From NCBI GenBank assembly GCA_022885665.1, contig JAGQDJ010000023.1, forward strand, positions 558,001 to 622,000: a stretch of DNA of 64,000 bases, read 5' to 3'. Positions 10,978-22,265 of the stretch are shown one piece after another. The notes beneath the pieces were generated by a model. It worked only from the letters and a program-made list of their open reading frames with translations, ran no database searches and had not been told where the DNA came from. This DNA comes from Triops longicaudatus (Eukaryota; Arthropoda; Branchiopoda; Notostraca; Triopsidae). Numbering within the stretch: position 1 is the stretch's first letter; every line of letters begins with the position of its first letter. A program made the translations under genes and the position numbers.

Positions 10978-13685
10978 TCATTTGCTGGCGTTACCGTCTT
11001 CGTCGGCATCGACTTGATACTCAGCCACGTATAGGCTCTTGTCAATGACCTTAGGAATGGGTTTAATTTCGGTGCCCAATTCGGCCTCGATGCGGTGCAA
11101 GTTGAAGCGATCGTCGTAGGTGATCAGGTTGATAGCCAAGCCCAAGTGACCAAAGCGACCTGAACGGCCGATACGATGCAAGTAGGTTTCGGCCATTTTG
11201 GGGAAGTCAAAGTTGATGACGACGTTGACGGCCTGGATATCGATACCACGGGTGAACAGATCTGCAAGAAAGAGGAGTGACACCATAGTGTTTAGAAAAA
11301 CTGCTTTTCGGATGTAAAGGGACTTCTGCTAAACGCATTTAGAGCTTCCAGTCAGTGCGTTGAGTTATCACTCATAAATTCAAGTGAAGGGGAATCCAAC
11401 GAAGATTCATCATGCTTAAGCCATTGCCAAAAGAAAAAAGAAGCCCAACCCGAGTGCGTACAGAAATACCCAAATTCACGAATACCTCGTTTTTATTGGT
11501 AATATGTAAAGAGCAGTGCTCCTTTTCCGGTAAAAAGGACTCGATCTCTCGTTTCAAAAATCAAACAATGCATACATATGTTACCAAAAGTTTTTTCTCG
11601 GACAGAATTTTACTACTAGTTTTATGCCAACCACGCAAAATCAAAAAATTTTTTTTACATAACTGAACTAAAATAAAAATTACGAACTCGAGCGATGATA
11701 AATAAACAAAAGCATTGTTAGAAAAAACTCCTCTAATATCTCTACTTTTCACAATTTACGTACAATGTTTATGACATGAATACAATATGAAGAAGAACTA
11801 TTATTTTATAATGCCTGAACATGAAAATGCTGAAAGCGAAAACCAAAATGTAAGAAAACGAAGACTGAGAAACGATTTAATGTTGAAGGCCATAGTTTAA
11901 TGAAAAACATCCTCAATTGAGTCGAAAGACAGAATGTTTAAACAAGAGCTAATTCTGCCATAAAAATGTACGAATCAAGGAACTTTTTATTTTGTATAAT
12001 TACAGTGATATGTCCAATCTTTCATTATCCATTTAACTACTGTAATAACTTCCAATAGTTTGAAAAATATAAATCTAATTCCTGGTTTTCAAAGCATGTG
12101 TTCAAAGTAAAGCTTTTCTTACTTTCTGACACTAACACAAGTTAGTGAACCACTTTACATCGAGGTTTCGTAATCTGTAGTATGACTGTACAAGAGAAGC
12201 TTTTTGAAAAAGAAAAAAATATACTTACCAGAACAAACCAAATTTCTGCAGAGTCCATTACGGAAATCATGAAAGACTCGATTTCTGTGAGCTTGCTGCA
12301 TGCGTGCGTGAATGTAGTAACAGGAATAGCCCAGTTCCGTGATCTTCTTCGCCAAGAGCTCGACACGTTGCGTTGAATTGCAGAAAATGATGCTCTGGTT
12401 GATCTGGAGCTTGGAAAACAACGTGTTGAGGCAATGTACCTTTTGGCGTTCTTGCACAAAGGCGTAATACTGGGTCACGCCCTTCAAGGTGAGCTCTTCC
12501 ATTAAGTTAATTTCATACGGATCTTTCAAATATTTGCGCTGGGGAACAAAAGTGAGACAATAATTAGTTTGTCGAACTTTTCCAATACGTATTTAAAGGA
12601 CAAGCGAAAGTTTAAAAACGCGAGGATTACCATAAACTCTTCTACAGATATCGGAAAAGTGGCTGAATACAACAAAATTTGTCTCTTTTCAGGTAAAAAG
12701 GAGATCAAGCGGTCCAACATTCCCTTGAAGTCTTGCGAAAGGAGCTTGTCGGCTTCATCCAATACCAAATATTTACACTTGTCTACAATAGCAACTTTCT
12801 TCTCAATCAAATCCAAAATACGGCCCGGGGTGGCAATAATAACATGGACTGCAAGGTTAAAAACAAACGTTAGATAAGAGTAGCAACACAAGTTAATCAA
12901 AGGGTATTTTATACCTTTGCCATAGATTCTCATAATGTCATCCTTCAAGTCGGTGCCTCCAGTTGTAACCATAATGCGGATCGGCAAGTGCTTGGCCAGT
13001 TCAATACAAATTTGACTCGTTTGCAACGCCAGTTCTCGCGTAGGCACAATAATAAGGGCTGTAAACGAGAAATGTTCTACTTAGTAAAACCTCAACGGAC
13101 ATAAGCCACTTAGTACCTTGAATGCTGTCCAAGTCAGGCTGGATCATTTCTAAGATAGGAATGGAGTAAGCGCCAGTTTTGCCCGTACCGTTTTTCGCTC
13201 TTGCCAAAATATCTCTTCCAGTTAAAGCTCCAGGAATACCAGCTTCTTGAATTGGAGAAGGAGTTTCCCAGCCTTTCTCGAAAATGCCCATCAGAAGCTC
13301 GCGTTTCAAACAAAAATCTTCGAAAACGTTGCCCTTAGTATCGGTCACGTCCTGCAACACAGATGTCAACAACCAACGCAATACTTGGAAAGAATTTCAA
13401 ATAACTTACGCTAGTCTTCTTTCTTTTATCTTTGGGTGGCAGCTTCAGTTGTGACTTCCAATAATTATCCGACATCTTCTCACTAGAATAAAAACAAATA
13501 GTATTAAGTGACACATGAGATATGAAAATAATTTAATATAAAAATGTGTGAACGTTTCAAAATGGAACAAAAGTGAAATCAAATTACTTGTTCATCGTTG
13601 ATCCGGCTCTGGCAGGGGACAAAATTTGATTCTGGTTGCCGAGACCAGCTAAAGCACCAATGCTTAAGGGTTGGGCTTCTGCCAT
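10978..13685 (-). CDS. me31B: DEAD-box RNA helicase Me31B/DDX6 (Dhh1 family)
   Basis: Seven exons in transcript order are 13685-13588, 13482-13410, 13351-13117, 13058-12915, 12848-12631, 12538-12229 and 11261-10978. They give 453 aa (human DDX6 is 483, fly Me31B about 459). All helicase motifs are intact: Q motif (GWETPSPIQ), I (AKNGTGKT), Ia (PTRELALQ), GG (TGGT), Ib (TPGR), II (DEAD), III (SAT), IV (IIFCNST), V (TRGID) and VI (HRIGRSGRFG). The protein is a cytoplasmic P-body/germ-granule helicase that represses translation and promotes mRNA decapping with 4E-T, EDC3 and CCR4-NOT. Introns are 65-110 bp except the last, 11262-12228 (967 bp), which carries a predicted snoRNA. The gene diverges from the DDX28-like gene. 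Confidence 0.96.
11344..11421 (-). ncRNA. Intronic C/D-box snoRNA candidate (SNORD46/snR63-like, 28S rRNA guide)
   Basis: Read on the minus strand inside the last me31B intron: C box ATGATGA (11413-11407), guide segment (11400-11388), D' box TTGA (11383-11380), C'-like GTGATAA and D box CTGA (11355-11352). A short GCTT/AAGC stem (11421-11418 with 11347-11344) closes it. The guide GTTGGATTCCCCT pairs with the conserved 28S segment AGGGGAATCCGAC over 13 positions, with one G-U. The nucleotide five upstream of D' pairs with the A preceding GGGG. That adenosine corresponds to yeast 25S A2256 (snR63) and human A3739 (U46), as recalled from rRNA modification maps. The D box ends about 90 nt before the 3' splice site, the usual spacing for intron-processed C/D snoRNAs. 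Confidence 0.75.
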
Positions 13686-14780
13686 GGTTGTTTTCAATTT
13701 TTGTACTTTTTGGGGAGTCTGGATATCGACGGGCGAAGGAATAAGTATTTATACGAGACAGGGAATGTAGCTGCACAGCAGCCAAATAACTGACTAGAAA
13801 ACCGTCTACTTCACCAACAGGGCTGGGAACACAGAAGTGACGTAGGTAAGCAGACTGCCACTGATCACGGAAAAAGCAACGAGTTCAAACGTTTCCTTCA
13901 CCAGGAACAGCGTTTCCTTTCAGAAGGATCTGAGTTCAGGACTTGCACATGAAAACACTTTTTTCTCCACAAGCCCAGTCTTTCATCCCTCACAACGCAC
14001 CTTCCAAGTCTCGAATTATCGGGTTCAAACCGAACCTCACTGTCCGTAATGTAAGGCACAAGATAACAGAACAGCCAACTCCGTAGCCACTGATGTATTG
14101 TTGACAGTAGGATCGCGGGCAAACGATGCCTGTGAGACAATTTTGAATATACGTTCACTAACTCGTTCGGTAATTTATGGTAGCCTGATATGCTCTGGAA
14201 AAGGACAAGAAGAAAAATTGGTTCAATTTCACCTACCAAAACAAACACAAATGCCTTAGTTCCAAAATATACCTAATCTGAAATAACGTTAAAATAAGCC
14301 TTTCTTTCACAAGAACCGCAATTATCCTTGCACAGAAATTTCAATGTTACGTCTTAAAGTTAAATATATCACAGGATGCGAGAGATATTCTACGATAAAA
14401 CTATCCAAAACATTTCACTCTATGACGCCTCTTTCCCGTTATGGCTGACCCTGCTGTTCAGGGCCAACAAAGACGGCTACCAAATTGGAAATATATCCAG
14501 CAAAAATATATTTCTAAGCTTCTAAAAGCAGTAGAATTACGAATTCTAACACTAAAACTCTTTCAGATGGGTAAAATTAATGCACTTAGATGAGTGTAAA
14601 TTATTCACGCTACCTTGGGAATTGCGGATTTGTTCACTCTCTGAATCGTCCGAAACACGGAAACAGAATACACTTGCGCTGGTGAGTCACTTTAGCACGG
14701 TGGCGCTAGCAGCTTGGAATAAGAAAGCCAGAAACCGACTCCCAATAAAAGCACGTGTGTTGCCTGGGTCAGTCAAGAGG
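13686..14780. other. Divergent intergenic region between me31B and the DDX28-like gene
   Basis: The 1.1 kb between the two divergent start codons must contain both promoters. I find no TATA box well placed for either gene, as expected for broadly expressed helicases, and no additional exon with recognisable similarity. The frame at 13898-14248 on the minus strand has no domain I recognise. Confidence 0.5.
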
Positions 14781-17161
14781 ATGGCAAGGTAGGAAAAATT
14801 CTTTTCCGAACCCAAGCAATTCTGTAACCCTTTTATTTTTATTATGCTTCCGTTCCCAGGCACGTGGGTAGTGTCTGCAGATGTTTGTACAGTATTTTAC
14901 CGGTAAATTACCCCTCAAGCATATTATTGCGTTATGCTTCTGCGGTGTCACTACCACGATGGCAAATATTTACCAGTGGACGTTACGACAGCCGTTTAGA
15001 AAATTATAATAATTTTCGCCAAAATTGTATTCAGTATTCTACCGACCCTGGAGAGAGGAATAAATCTTCAAACATCCCGACCATCACTATTCCATTACGC
15101 GTTCAAGCCAAAATTCAGAGAGACTTAGCTGAACGTCAAAAGCGTGAAAAAGTGCAGCAATCACGACAAGGAAAACTTTCCGTATACAAATAATAATAAT
15201 AATAATTAATATTATTTCAGTAGTAAAAACATTAATTTCAAAAGGTTCCTGTCATAACTTGTAAAAACTCGAAGCTTAACTATTATCTGGGACAATCTTA
15301 TGGCAAATTTGACGCGATCACTCTGGCTTCAAGAAGTTGGAAGCATCGCAAGTCGAACGGAGATTTCTTTACCATTACAAGCCATGGAAAGGTATGTTTG
15401 CTCATTCAATTTGCCACACTAGTCATCGTGTTCTCGTAGAACCCTGCGTTTCTTGCTTCAGAGGAGGAGAAAACATACGAAAACATGGGACTCCGTACCG
15501 AAATAATTCAGGCGTTGCAAGCTATGGGTTTTGAAGGCCCTACTCACATTCAGGTACTTCGTAGATGCTTATCTGCTGTAAAATTATTACAAATTTGTAT
15601 CTCCGTTTTTTTTTTCAGACCGCTTCTGCAGCTCCGATTTTGAAAGGTCAAAACACATTAATCGCCTCGGAGACGGGGAGCGGAAAGACATTGGCATATT
15701 TGGCTCCACTTGTCCAACAAGTTCTGCGGTACAAAGCATTGGAAGACAAGGCAGAGCGCTCGGCTTTCAATGCTCCACTAGCAATGGTTATATGTCCATC
15801 CAGAGAATTAGCGGAGCAAATCCATGTAAGACAACGCCTTTCTACTTATAACTCGCTCAAAAATTTCTTTCTCGTTTAGAGGGTTGCCTTATCCCTGACT
15901 AAGCACTTTGGAGAGGAAGTTACATCACACGTAGTAGTAGGAGGCCGCTTAAAACGCGAAATGTTAAACCCGGACGTGCGGCAGGTTGATATTCTTGTTG
16001 GTAGTTTAGGAGCGCTCTCGAAGTTGACCACGACCAGTATAATCCATAAAATCGTTGTTGTTTTTTTTTCAATGAATAATATTGTTGTATATTAAGGAAT
16101 TTATTCCACCAAACGAGTTGCGCACGTGGTTCTGGACGAGGCCGATACATTGCTGGACGATTCCTTCAACGGCAGATTAACTCACTATCTCAAACGATTC
16201 ATGATTCAGTCGGAACTACATAAGGACGGACTCGGCGCTCAAGGTGTTCAAATTACGCTTGTTGGAGCAACAATGCCCACAAGCTTGTCAACAGTGTTAG
16301 GAGATATAGTTCCGGTACATAAAAAATTTATTAAAGCGCACACGTTGTTTATATTTTTTATACTGATTTATAGTTGGAGAGCTTCGTGAAAGTTACTACT
16401 CCTTACTTGCATCGCCTACTTCCACACGTTCCACAAAAATTTTTAAGAATTGCTCCATCCAGTAAACCGGAAAAATTATTGCAATTAGTAAGAAGTGACA
16501 CAAACAGAGGACATCAAGTCATCATATTTAGGTAACGAAATTCGTCCCATTAAGTTATCGAGTCATTTAGTTACTGAATTGGTTCATTGACAGTCTGCTT
16601 TATCTTTTATCTTCAGCAACAAGTCAGCTACCTCAGACTGGATCTCGCTATTTTTGAACGAGAACGGGATCAAAACGATTAATTTGAACGGTGATATGGC
16701 ACAACATTTCAGAGTGGGACGTTTCGATGACTTTCAAAAGGGCAACGTTAAGGTTTTATCCTGTACTGATATTGCGTCCCGCGGCTTAGACACAAAAACA
16801 GTAATATGAAAGCTGAACTCACTCAGAAACCTAAATAAATATTTTAAGGTGCAACATGTGATAAACTATGATTGTCCTGCTCATCTCTCTGATTATATAC
16901 ACCGTTGTGGACGAACGGGACGCACTGGAGCCCCAGTAACTGGTCATGTAACATCTCTCGTGAGTTGTTCCTTCGAAGCCGAACTGGTACAAACGATAGA
17001 GGTACAAAGAAAACTGTATTTAAGCACGTTTAATCTGAACTACAGTTCTCGCACCACTTTAGTTTGCCGTCCGAAAAATGGAAGTCATGCCTAATGTTAA
17101 TTCGAATATCAAGAGGCTTATTGAATCCCATTTCCAGAGGAAAGCTATCATCCCGGAATAG
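14781..17161 (+). CDS. DDX28: Mitochondrial DEAD-box RNA helicase, DDX28-like
   Basis: Eleven exons fit in phase: 14781-14788, 14860-15181, 15245-15391, 15440-15553, 15619-15825, 15880-16036, 16097-16314, 16374-16531, 16617-16800, 16849-17001 and 17063-17161, giving 588 aa. The start is an ATG in an 8-nt first coding exon. The basic N-terminus suits a mitochondrial presequence, followed by IPLRVQAKIQRDLAERQKR, as in human DDX28. Motifs are I SETGSGKT, Ia PSREL, II DEAD with the DDX28-type DEADTLLDDSF, III GAT instead of SAT, IV IIFSNKS, V SRGLD and VI HRCGRTGRTG. Motif Ib is degenerate: LVGSLGAL replaces TPGR (TPGA in DDX28). The human protein supports mitoribosome large-subunit assembly in RNA granules. 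The 48-bp intron at 15392-15439 is the least certain junction. The stop lies 117 bp from the ZNRD2 stop on the other strand. Confidence 0.88.
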
Positions 17162-17278
17162 TCCATTTTGTACACTTTATGTAAATCGAAAGCTGTCAAA
17201 CAAAGCCTGTCTGAACCATTAGCTAATACACTTTTGCACAAACGAAAGAAAGGTATTTTTTCCAAACACGAGACAAAA

Positions 17279-18072
17279 TTAAAGCGCTGCGTGCTTTAGG
17301 GCCGATATGGCCTCAGCTGAACTTTTCAGAACTTGACAATATTCCAGAGTGCTGGATGTATCCTTGGCGAGACGAAGTTCTTGAGTAGCCCAATTAATTT
17401 TTTGCTGTAATTCTAAAATCGCTTGATGGCAAACCTCCTTTACTTCCAAACCATATAATTCCCTTTGCACGCCCACACTAACAGTGGTTGGCTCGGCTTC
17501 ACGCGCCGAGGTGAGTTCCGACAAGGATGGAAGTAGAGTAGGTAAAACTTGCAAAGGAGATGACTTCTTCGCCAGTTGGGTAGATGTAAATTCTGCTGTG
17601 GCTTTTGGTGCAGTTGTCATGAACGACGAAGCCGCTGTTACAGGAGCTGTTGGCTGTACGTCACTTTGTCCGGTATACTGAGCTTCAGCGATCTGGCGGC
17701 TAGCAGCGACTTCGCTGAACACTAATTAAGACACGGCATTTAAGAACTAATACAACACGTGCTATAAAGCTGCACTGTACAATACCTGGATTGTCCTTGG
17801 AGTTTTCGTAGCTGTCAACCTCTGAGCAGGCAACACAGTATAAGTTTCCTTGTCGATCTTGCAACTCGATGGTCTAGAAACGTCAAAACTTAAATTCGGG
17901 TTAACGAAACCAATTTAGTACCTACATCACAGACCCGGCAAGTCGTAGCCAACATTTTGTATCCTTTTAATAGGTAACTACCCATTAACTTCGTAATTTT
18001 ATTCGATCGCTCTCTCGCTGCTTCAATCACTTTTAATTCTGCTTCGGTCGGAGGTTGCCAATCTTCCTCCAT
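17279..18072 (-). CDS. ZNRD2: Zinc ribbon protein ZNRD2 (SSSCA1/p27 homolog)
   Basis: Three exons, 18072-17926, 17873-17786 and 17721-17279, give 225 aa (human about 199). The N-terminal block WQPPTEAELKVIEAARERS and KLMGSYLLKGYKML match the family signature. A zinc ribbon follows, with CRVC and CVAC cysteine pairs about 20 residues apart. The middle is Ser/Thr/Pro/Ala-rich and the C-terminal segment is helical (VCHQAILELQQKINWATQEL), as in the human autoantigen. The molecular role of this family is poorly known; the human protein has been linked to centromeres and to multiprotein complexes. The gene is tail to tail with the DDX28-like gene and only 117 bp apart, so the 3'UTRs probably overlap. 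Confidence 0.9.
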
Positions 18073-20004
18073 GGTTTATTTATTTATTTTGAGTTCTTTT
18101 TCACGATTTGTATCAAGTAGACCGGTTCAAGATTCTTGGATTTGTATCGTGGGTCAAAACCGCGAATTCGGGATCGAGAACTGCGATTGACTCTTCTCCT
18201 CTTTGTGGTTTGGCAAACCTGAATCACGCAGGACAGAATAGGGCATCCGTGGCTAATTAGGCACATCTCAGATTGCCGAAATTCCGGTACACACACACAC
18301 ACAAAACAAATACGTAATTAGCTAGGACAAGTCGTTTAAGGACATGCCCAGCTTATACTATCGGTTGACGAGTCAGACCTTACGTGCCACTTTAGCTTGG
18401 GGGTGTCCGTAAGTTGTATAGGTTTTGGGGGTGGAGATGGGGAAGTGAAATAAGGGAACTTTGCTTGCGCCAGAAGAATTGCCACGGTTGGGTTATGTGG
18501 AGAAGTGGGATAACAACGGAAAGAATAACAAAAGAATTGTCACGGCTAGGCTAGGTGGGGAAGTAGAATAACATGCGAAGAATAGAAAGTATGTTAGCGC
18601 GAGTCAGCAAGTTTGTCGCGTGTTGGCATGTTTTGTTTTTAGCTGGGCAAGTCCTTCATTTTTTATTTTATTTTTGCTTTCCGATTATAATAATTTTTTT
18701 TACAGGTTATGAGTGTCTAGAACTGTATTCTACAATTTATTCATATTTTATTGTTTTCCTTTTCCTCTTTTATGTGATTCCGCAGCATCATATTTTTAAT
18801 TGGTATCCACAATTGTGGAGTGCTTTGCGTTAGTGAGGGAATTGTTTACAAGAAGCTTGTTGTGTCAATCTTTATATTTGCTGCTAACTCAGAACACTAA
18901 ACCAATCGTGCTCGACTGAGTTAGTAAGTTATGAACTTGACCTTGAATTTTTTTTAAGTGCTAAAATGTTAGGCAGTCTTTTAGCGCTACTTTTAATCCT
19001 TGACTTCTATCGTAATGGTTCTCAGTGTACCGCAGTCCCAAGGAAGCTTAAGTAGGCAACGTTTGTAGAGCAATACATTCATAATTTCTCCACGTATTAC
19101 ACATTCACCTTCCCGTACGTTACTTCATTTTGACAATCAATACACGCTTTGCTCTCTTCTGTTATTTTCCTCGTCCTTAATTTTTTCAGTTTTTCCTTCG
19201 TTTCTTTTTGTTTTCTACTTATTCTCTTTTTCTGTGTTTATAACTTTTCTTTTGTTCACTTCTCTTTCATTTTTGCCGTTTTTACCCCTGATGCCGGGAA
19301 AAAATATTCTGCTAACTTCTGGGATCTTTTTGCATTATCTTTCTTTTTCAGATTCTTCTTCACTACAGCCATCTGTTGACCTAATGTGTACTGTACGCCT
19401 ATGCTTCCTAACTTGGGACTTGCCCAGCTTACTCGACTTTTCAACCTGTCGTCTTGTTTATAAATCAGGACTTACGTCTACCCTTTTATCAGCCTTGACA
19501 CACGACGCTAGAGTAAATACATGAAAGACTGGTCTATTATGTTCAAAATTTTAATTCAAAACAAAATTTCCCCATATACAACTTACAAAATGGCGCTTCA
19601 GACGAAACAAAATAAACATAAATAAGCCGGAATTTTCTGATTTCATGCTTCAAAATTGCTGCTATGTTGCAAAAAATAAGTTAGCATTTACACATAACAC
19701 GGTTTGAAGGCACAAAAAAGAGGTGAGGTATCCTTGGACAGGTAACGGGGAACACAATACGCACAAGTGAAACACAGGTGAAACGAAAAACGAATGTCGT
19801 CAGGAGCACGACACTGAAATAATACCGAAAAGAAGTCATAAAAAGAGTTAAGTCAGCAAGAAAGATCAGAAAAGGCGAGTATTTCTTGCTCTATTCAAGA
19901 GTACCATAATATAAAATTCAGTTAACAATGTTTCTTCTTAATGTAACAAATCAAGAGGCAGTATAAAATCTTCTCGTACCATGTGTACCATGTGTTTTTT
20001 CTTT
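18073..20004. other. Intergenic region upstream of ZNRD2 and downstream of LINS1
   Basis: This 1.9 kb holds the ZNRD2 promoter and the LINS1 3'UTR. It contains a short (AC)n run (18289-18303) and a diverged tandem duplication with a unit of about 60 bp (18472-18585). T-rich DNA follows, producing a hydrophobic 86-codon frame at 18573-18833 that I judge non-coding. No recognised gene. Confidence 0.5.
18472..18585 (+). repeat. Diverged two-copy tandem duplication, unit about 60 bp
   Basis: Copy A (18472-18526) and copy B (18532-18585) share AAGAATTG(C/T)CACGG, GGAAGT/AGAAGT, ATAACA and GAAGAATA/GAAAGAATA blocks in the same order. They are about 75-80% identical by eye. Confidence 0.6.
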
Positions 20005-22011
20005 CTAATGATCTCTTCCTTCATAAAACGCCTCACATTTTTCCAGTAACCGTACAATAGGCCCAATGTTGTATGGGAATAAGCTTTTGGACACCAAGCG
20101 CTTGATCGCAATTCGCAATCGAATAAAGACCGTCATGGCGTCGTCAAGTTGCCGATCCGAGTAGCTGACAAATTCGCTCCAATGGCGTCGAATATACTTG
20201 AGGCTGCGGAGGAGGTAGAGGAGGAAGCACGTTTCATTGGACACCAACAAATCGAGTAAGACATCCGGGTCGTACGACACAGTCTGCAAGAAATGGAGCC
20301 AACTAACCGTGGGGTTAATGGAACGCGCGAAGTCCGGTTGATGGCTAATGGCCGAGGCCAGCCCCGTGTAAATGTCCAACGTACACAGCAAACCTTCCAC
20401 CAAGGCATCGTCTTGGTCAGCAAACAGTTTCACTATCCACTCCGCTAATGGCGTCTCCGGATGAAAGGGTAACAAACACTTGATGCGCGAATCTAATACT
20501 CGTAATACTTGGCGAATGCTGCGAGAAATGACAGCCATGTCAGCGTCTTCTGAACCGGAGCCGCCGGAACCGGCTTCGCTGCTCGTCCGCGAGCTTCCCC
20601 CTCCCTCGCTCGAACTTTCGCAGCGCGTCTCCTTGACCGTTACCGCCACGCTTTTCAACACCAGAAGTACAACCTTCTGCAAAAGTGGACGGTCCCCGTC
20701 TTCCTCTTCTTCTTCGTCGTCCGTCTGCTCCATTCTCGCGCTCTTCTCTTCGTCCCGTACCCTCCTTAAACCTGCAAAACCCGGACAACCTTCCCGGTAG
20801 GGCACACGTTCCAACAATCTTTCATTCTTTACATGCCGGATAATGAGATGCGACAAATTGCACGGTTCGTCAGCCAAGAAGTCCTGCAAGGCTAGTGTTG
20901 AGCCGTAGCAGAGCACCTCGTTCAGCAGATCAACCAGCTTCTTCCACAGTACCGTGGGCAGATGAGGCGTTAGTAACGGCACAAAACTCTCCAAACGCGC
21001 GTAATACGGCTTGGTATCCACCACGGACAAATTGGCTTTCACCGAGATACTGGCTTGCCATAAGCTCAGGAAGGAAAAGATGGCAAACTCTTCGCTGCGT
21101 AAAGATTCTCTTCGGGGCGGGGCTAGGTTTTCTTCCAGGGAGTATGCAGCCACAGCCATGTGAAACCGCGTCACCACACTGCTCCAGTACCTGCCCAAGG
21201 CACGGATGCAACTGCCTTTCAAATCAAAATGACTATCCAACTCTTCCGGTTCTTCTGCTTCTTCGTCGAGTTCCAGCGACTCCCTCGTACGGACACTGAC
21301 ACACGTTAACGGCAGCTGGAAATCCTCGCGGTCTTCTAAGGGATGGATGTCCTCCCTGAGTTCGATGCTGGCGCGTAAAGCATCCAAGACGTGGGCGACG
21401 GAATGAGCCAGGTGGATATCTTGGGCATGGGGCGAGGTGGGTAAGCTTAGCGGGAGTTTTTCGGCCAACATTCTTTCCAGTAAAACCCGTACCGCGCCTT
21501 CGGACGCCACTCGCAACCAAGCGGCTAAAGCCTGTCCCGCCGCATAGCTCACCCACCTGTCCGTATAACTTACCAAGGCTAAGAGCGCCGGGGTAATGTC
21601 ATACCGGGCGCCTAGAAGTAAATTCTGCTTGACTCCATTGAGCTGTGAGCACATGACTCCTTCGTTAGCTTGCCGACTGATTTCCTCAAACAAAAGTTGC
21701 GCACACGTACAAAATAACAACATACTGTCCCTCAGGGCCAAGCCTAAGCCACCGGGTTCTAACTCGCGTATCAGGCGCAAACTCCCCTGCGCTAATGTCT
21801 GGTCCATGGAAGATGCGGTGGCTTCTATGCCACAGAGGCAGCGAGTTAATAATGCACTATGAACTTCACTCAAAGACGTCTGGAAACTGGTCCAATCTTC
21901 CAAACCACCAAGCCGAACGCACGGAGGACCCGGTCCATGCGTTGTGGCTACTTCTACCAACGTGGGAGAAGAACACTTCCTTCTCTTTTTCTCCGGCTCG
22001 CACATTCTCAT
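20005..22011 (-). CDS. LINS1: Lines homolog (LINS1)
   Basis: A single exon encodes 668 aa; fly Lines is longer and human LINS1 is 757 aa. Recognition comes from the C-terminal blocks EWIVKLFADQDDALVEGL, DVLLDLLVSNETCFL, LRSLKYIRRHWSEF and SLFPYNIGPIVRLLEKCE, which align with the human Lines C-terminal domain. The N-terminal half is alpha-helical, armadillo-like repeat sequence. An acidic run (TDDEEEEEDGD) and a Ser/Gly-rich loop interrupt the middle. Drosophila Lines acts as a segment-polarity factor in Wingless and Hedgehog patterning and can enter the nucleus; human LINS1 is tied to cognitive development. An in-frame second ATG lies two codons downstream of the chosen start. The absence of introns contrasts with all its neighbours. 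It is followed upstream by the methyltransferase gene in tandem, 254 bp away. Confidence 0.92.
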   Translation of the reverse strand: MRMCEPEKKRRKCSSPTLVEVATTHGPGPPCVRLGGLEDWTSFQTSLSEVHSALLTRCLCGIEATASSMDQTLAQGSLRLIRELEPGGLGLALRDSMLLFCTCAQLLFEEISRQANEGVMCSQLNGVKQNLLLGARYDITPALLALVSYTDRWVSYAAGQALAAWLRVASEGAVRVLLERMLAEKLPLSLPTSPHAQDIHLAHSVAHVLDALRASIELREDIHPLEDREDFQLPLTCVSVRTRESLELDEEAEEPEELDSHFDLKGSCIRALGRYWSSVVTRFHMAVAAYSLEENLAPPRRESLRSEEFAIFSFLSLWQASISVKANLSVVDTKPYYARLESFVPLLTPHLPTVLWKKLVDLLNEVLCYGSTLALQDFLADEPCNLSHLIIRHVKNERLLERVPYREGCPGFAGLRRVRDEEKSARMEQTDDEEEEEDGDRPLLQKVVLLVLKSVAVTVKETRCESSSEGGGSSRTSSEAGSGGSGSEDADMAVISRSIRQVLRVLDSRIKCLLPFHPETPLAEWIVKLFADQDDALVEGLLCTLDIYTGLASAISHQPDFARSINPTVSWLHFLQTVSYDPDVLLDLLVSNETCFLLYLLRSLKYIRRHWSEFVSYSDRQLDDAMTVFIRLRIAIKRLVSKSLFPYNIGPIVRLLEKCEAFYEGRDH

Positions 22012-22265
22012 TCGAATTCTGGTATAATTGAGTCCAACTCAAAAGGCAATTCGAATCAAGGTGACGCGGGCTCAGATTTACGTCTCCAAACTTGCAAATC
22101 GTTCAAATACACTTGCCAAACGTTTAAAGATAGTGGATAAGCGGAAGGCAAGCCTCTTTGGGACTTGGCCGGCAAATAATCAAAATGCGAAGAGAGGATT
22201 CTGTTCGATTCTTTTTCGGGAACAATGCTTCCCCACTGGAACGGAAAAAAGCAGTCATTAATGAG

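Noticed and set aside
18573..18833. 86-codon hydrophobic frame as a membrane protein
   Set aside because: It lies in T-rich DNA where TTT/ATT codons arise by chance; no homology or exon context.
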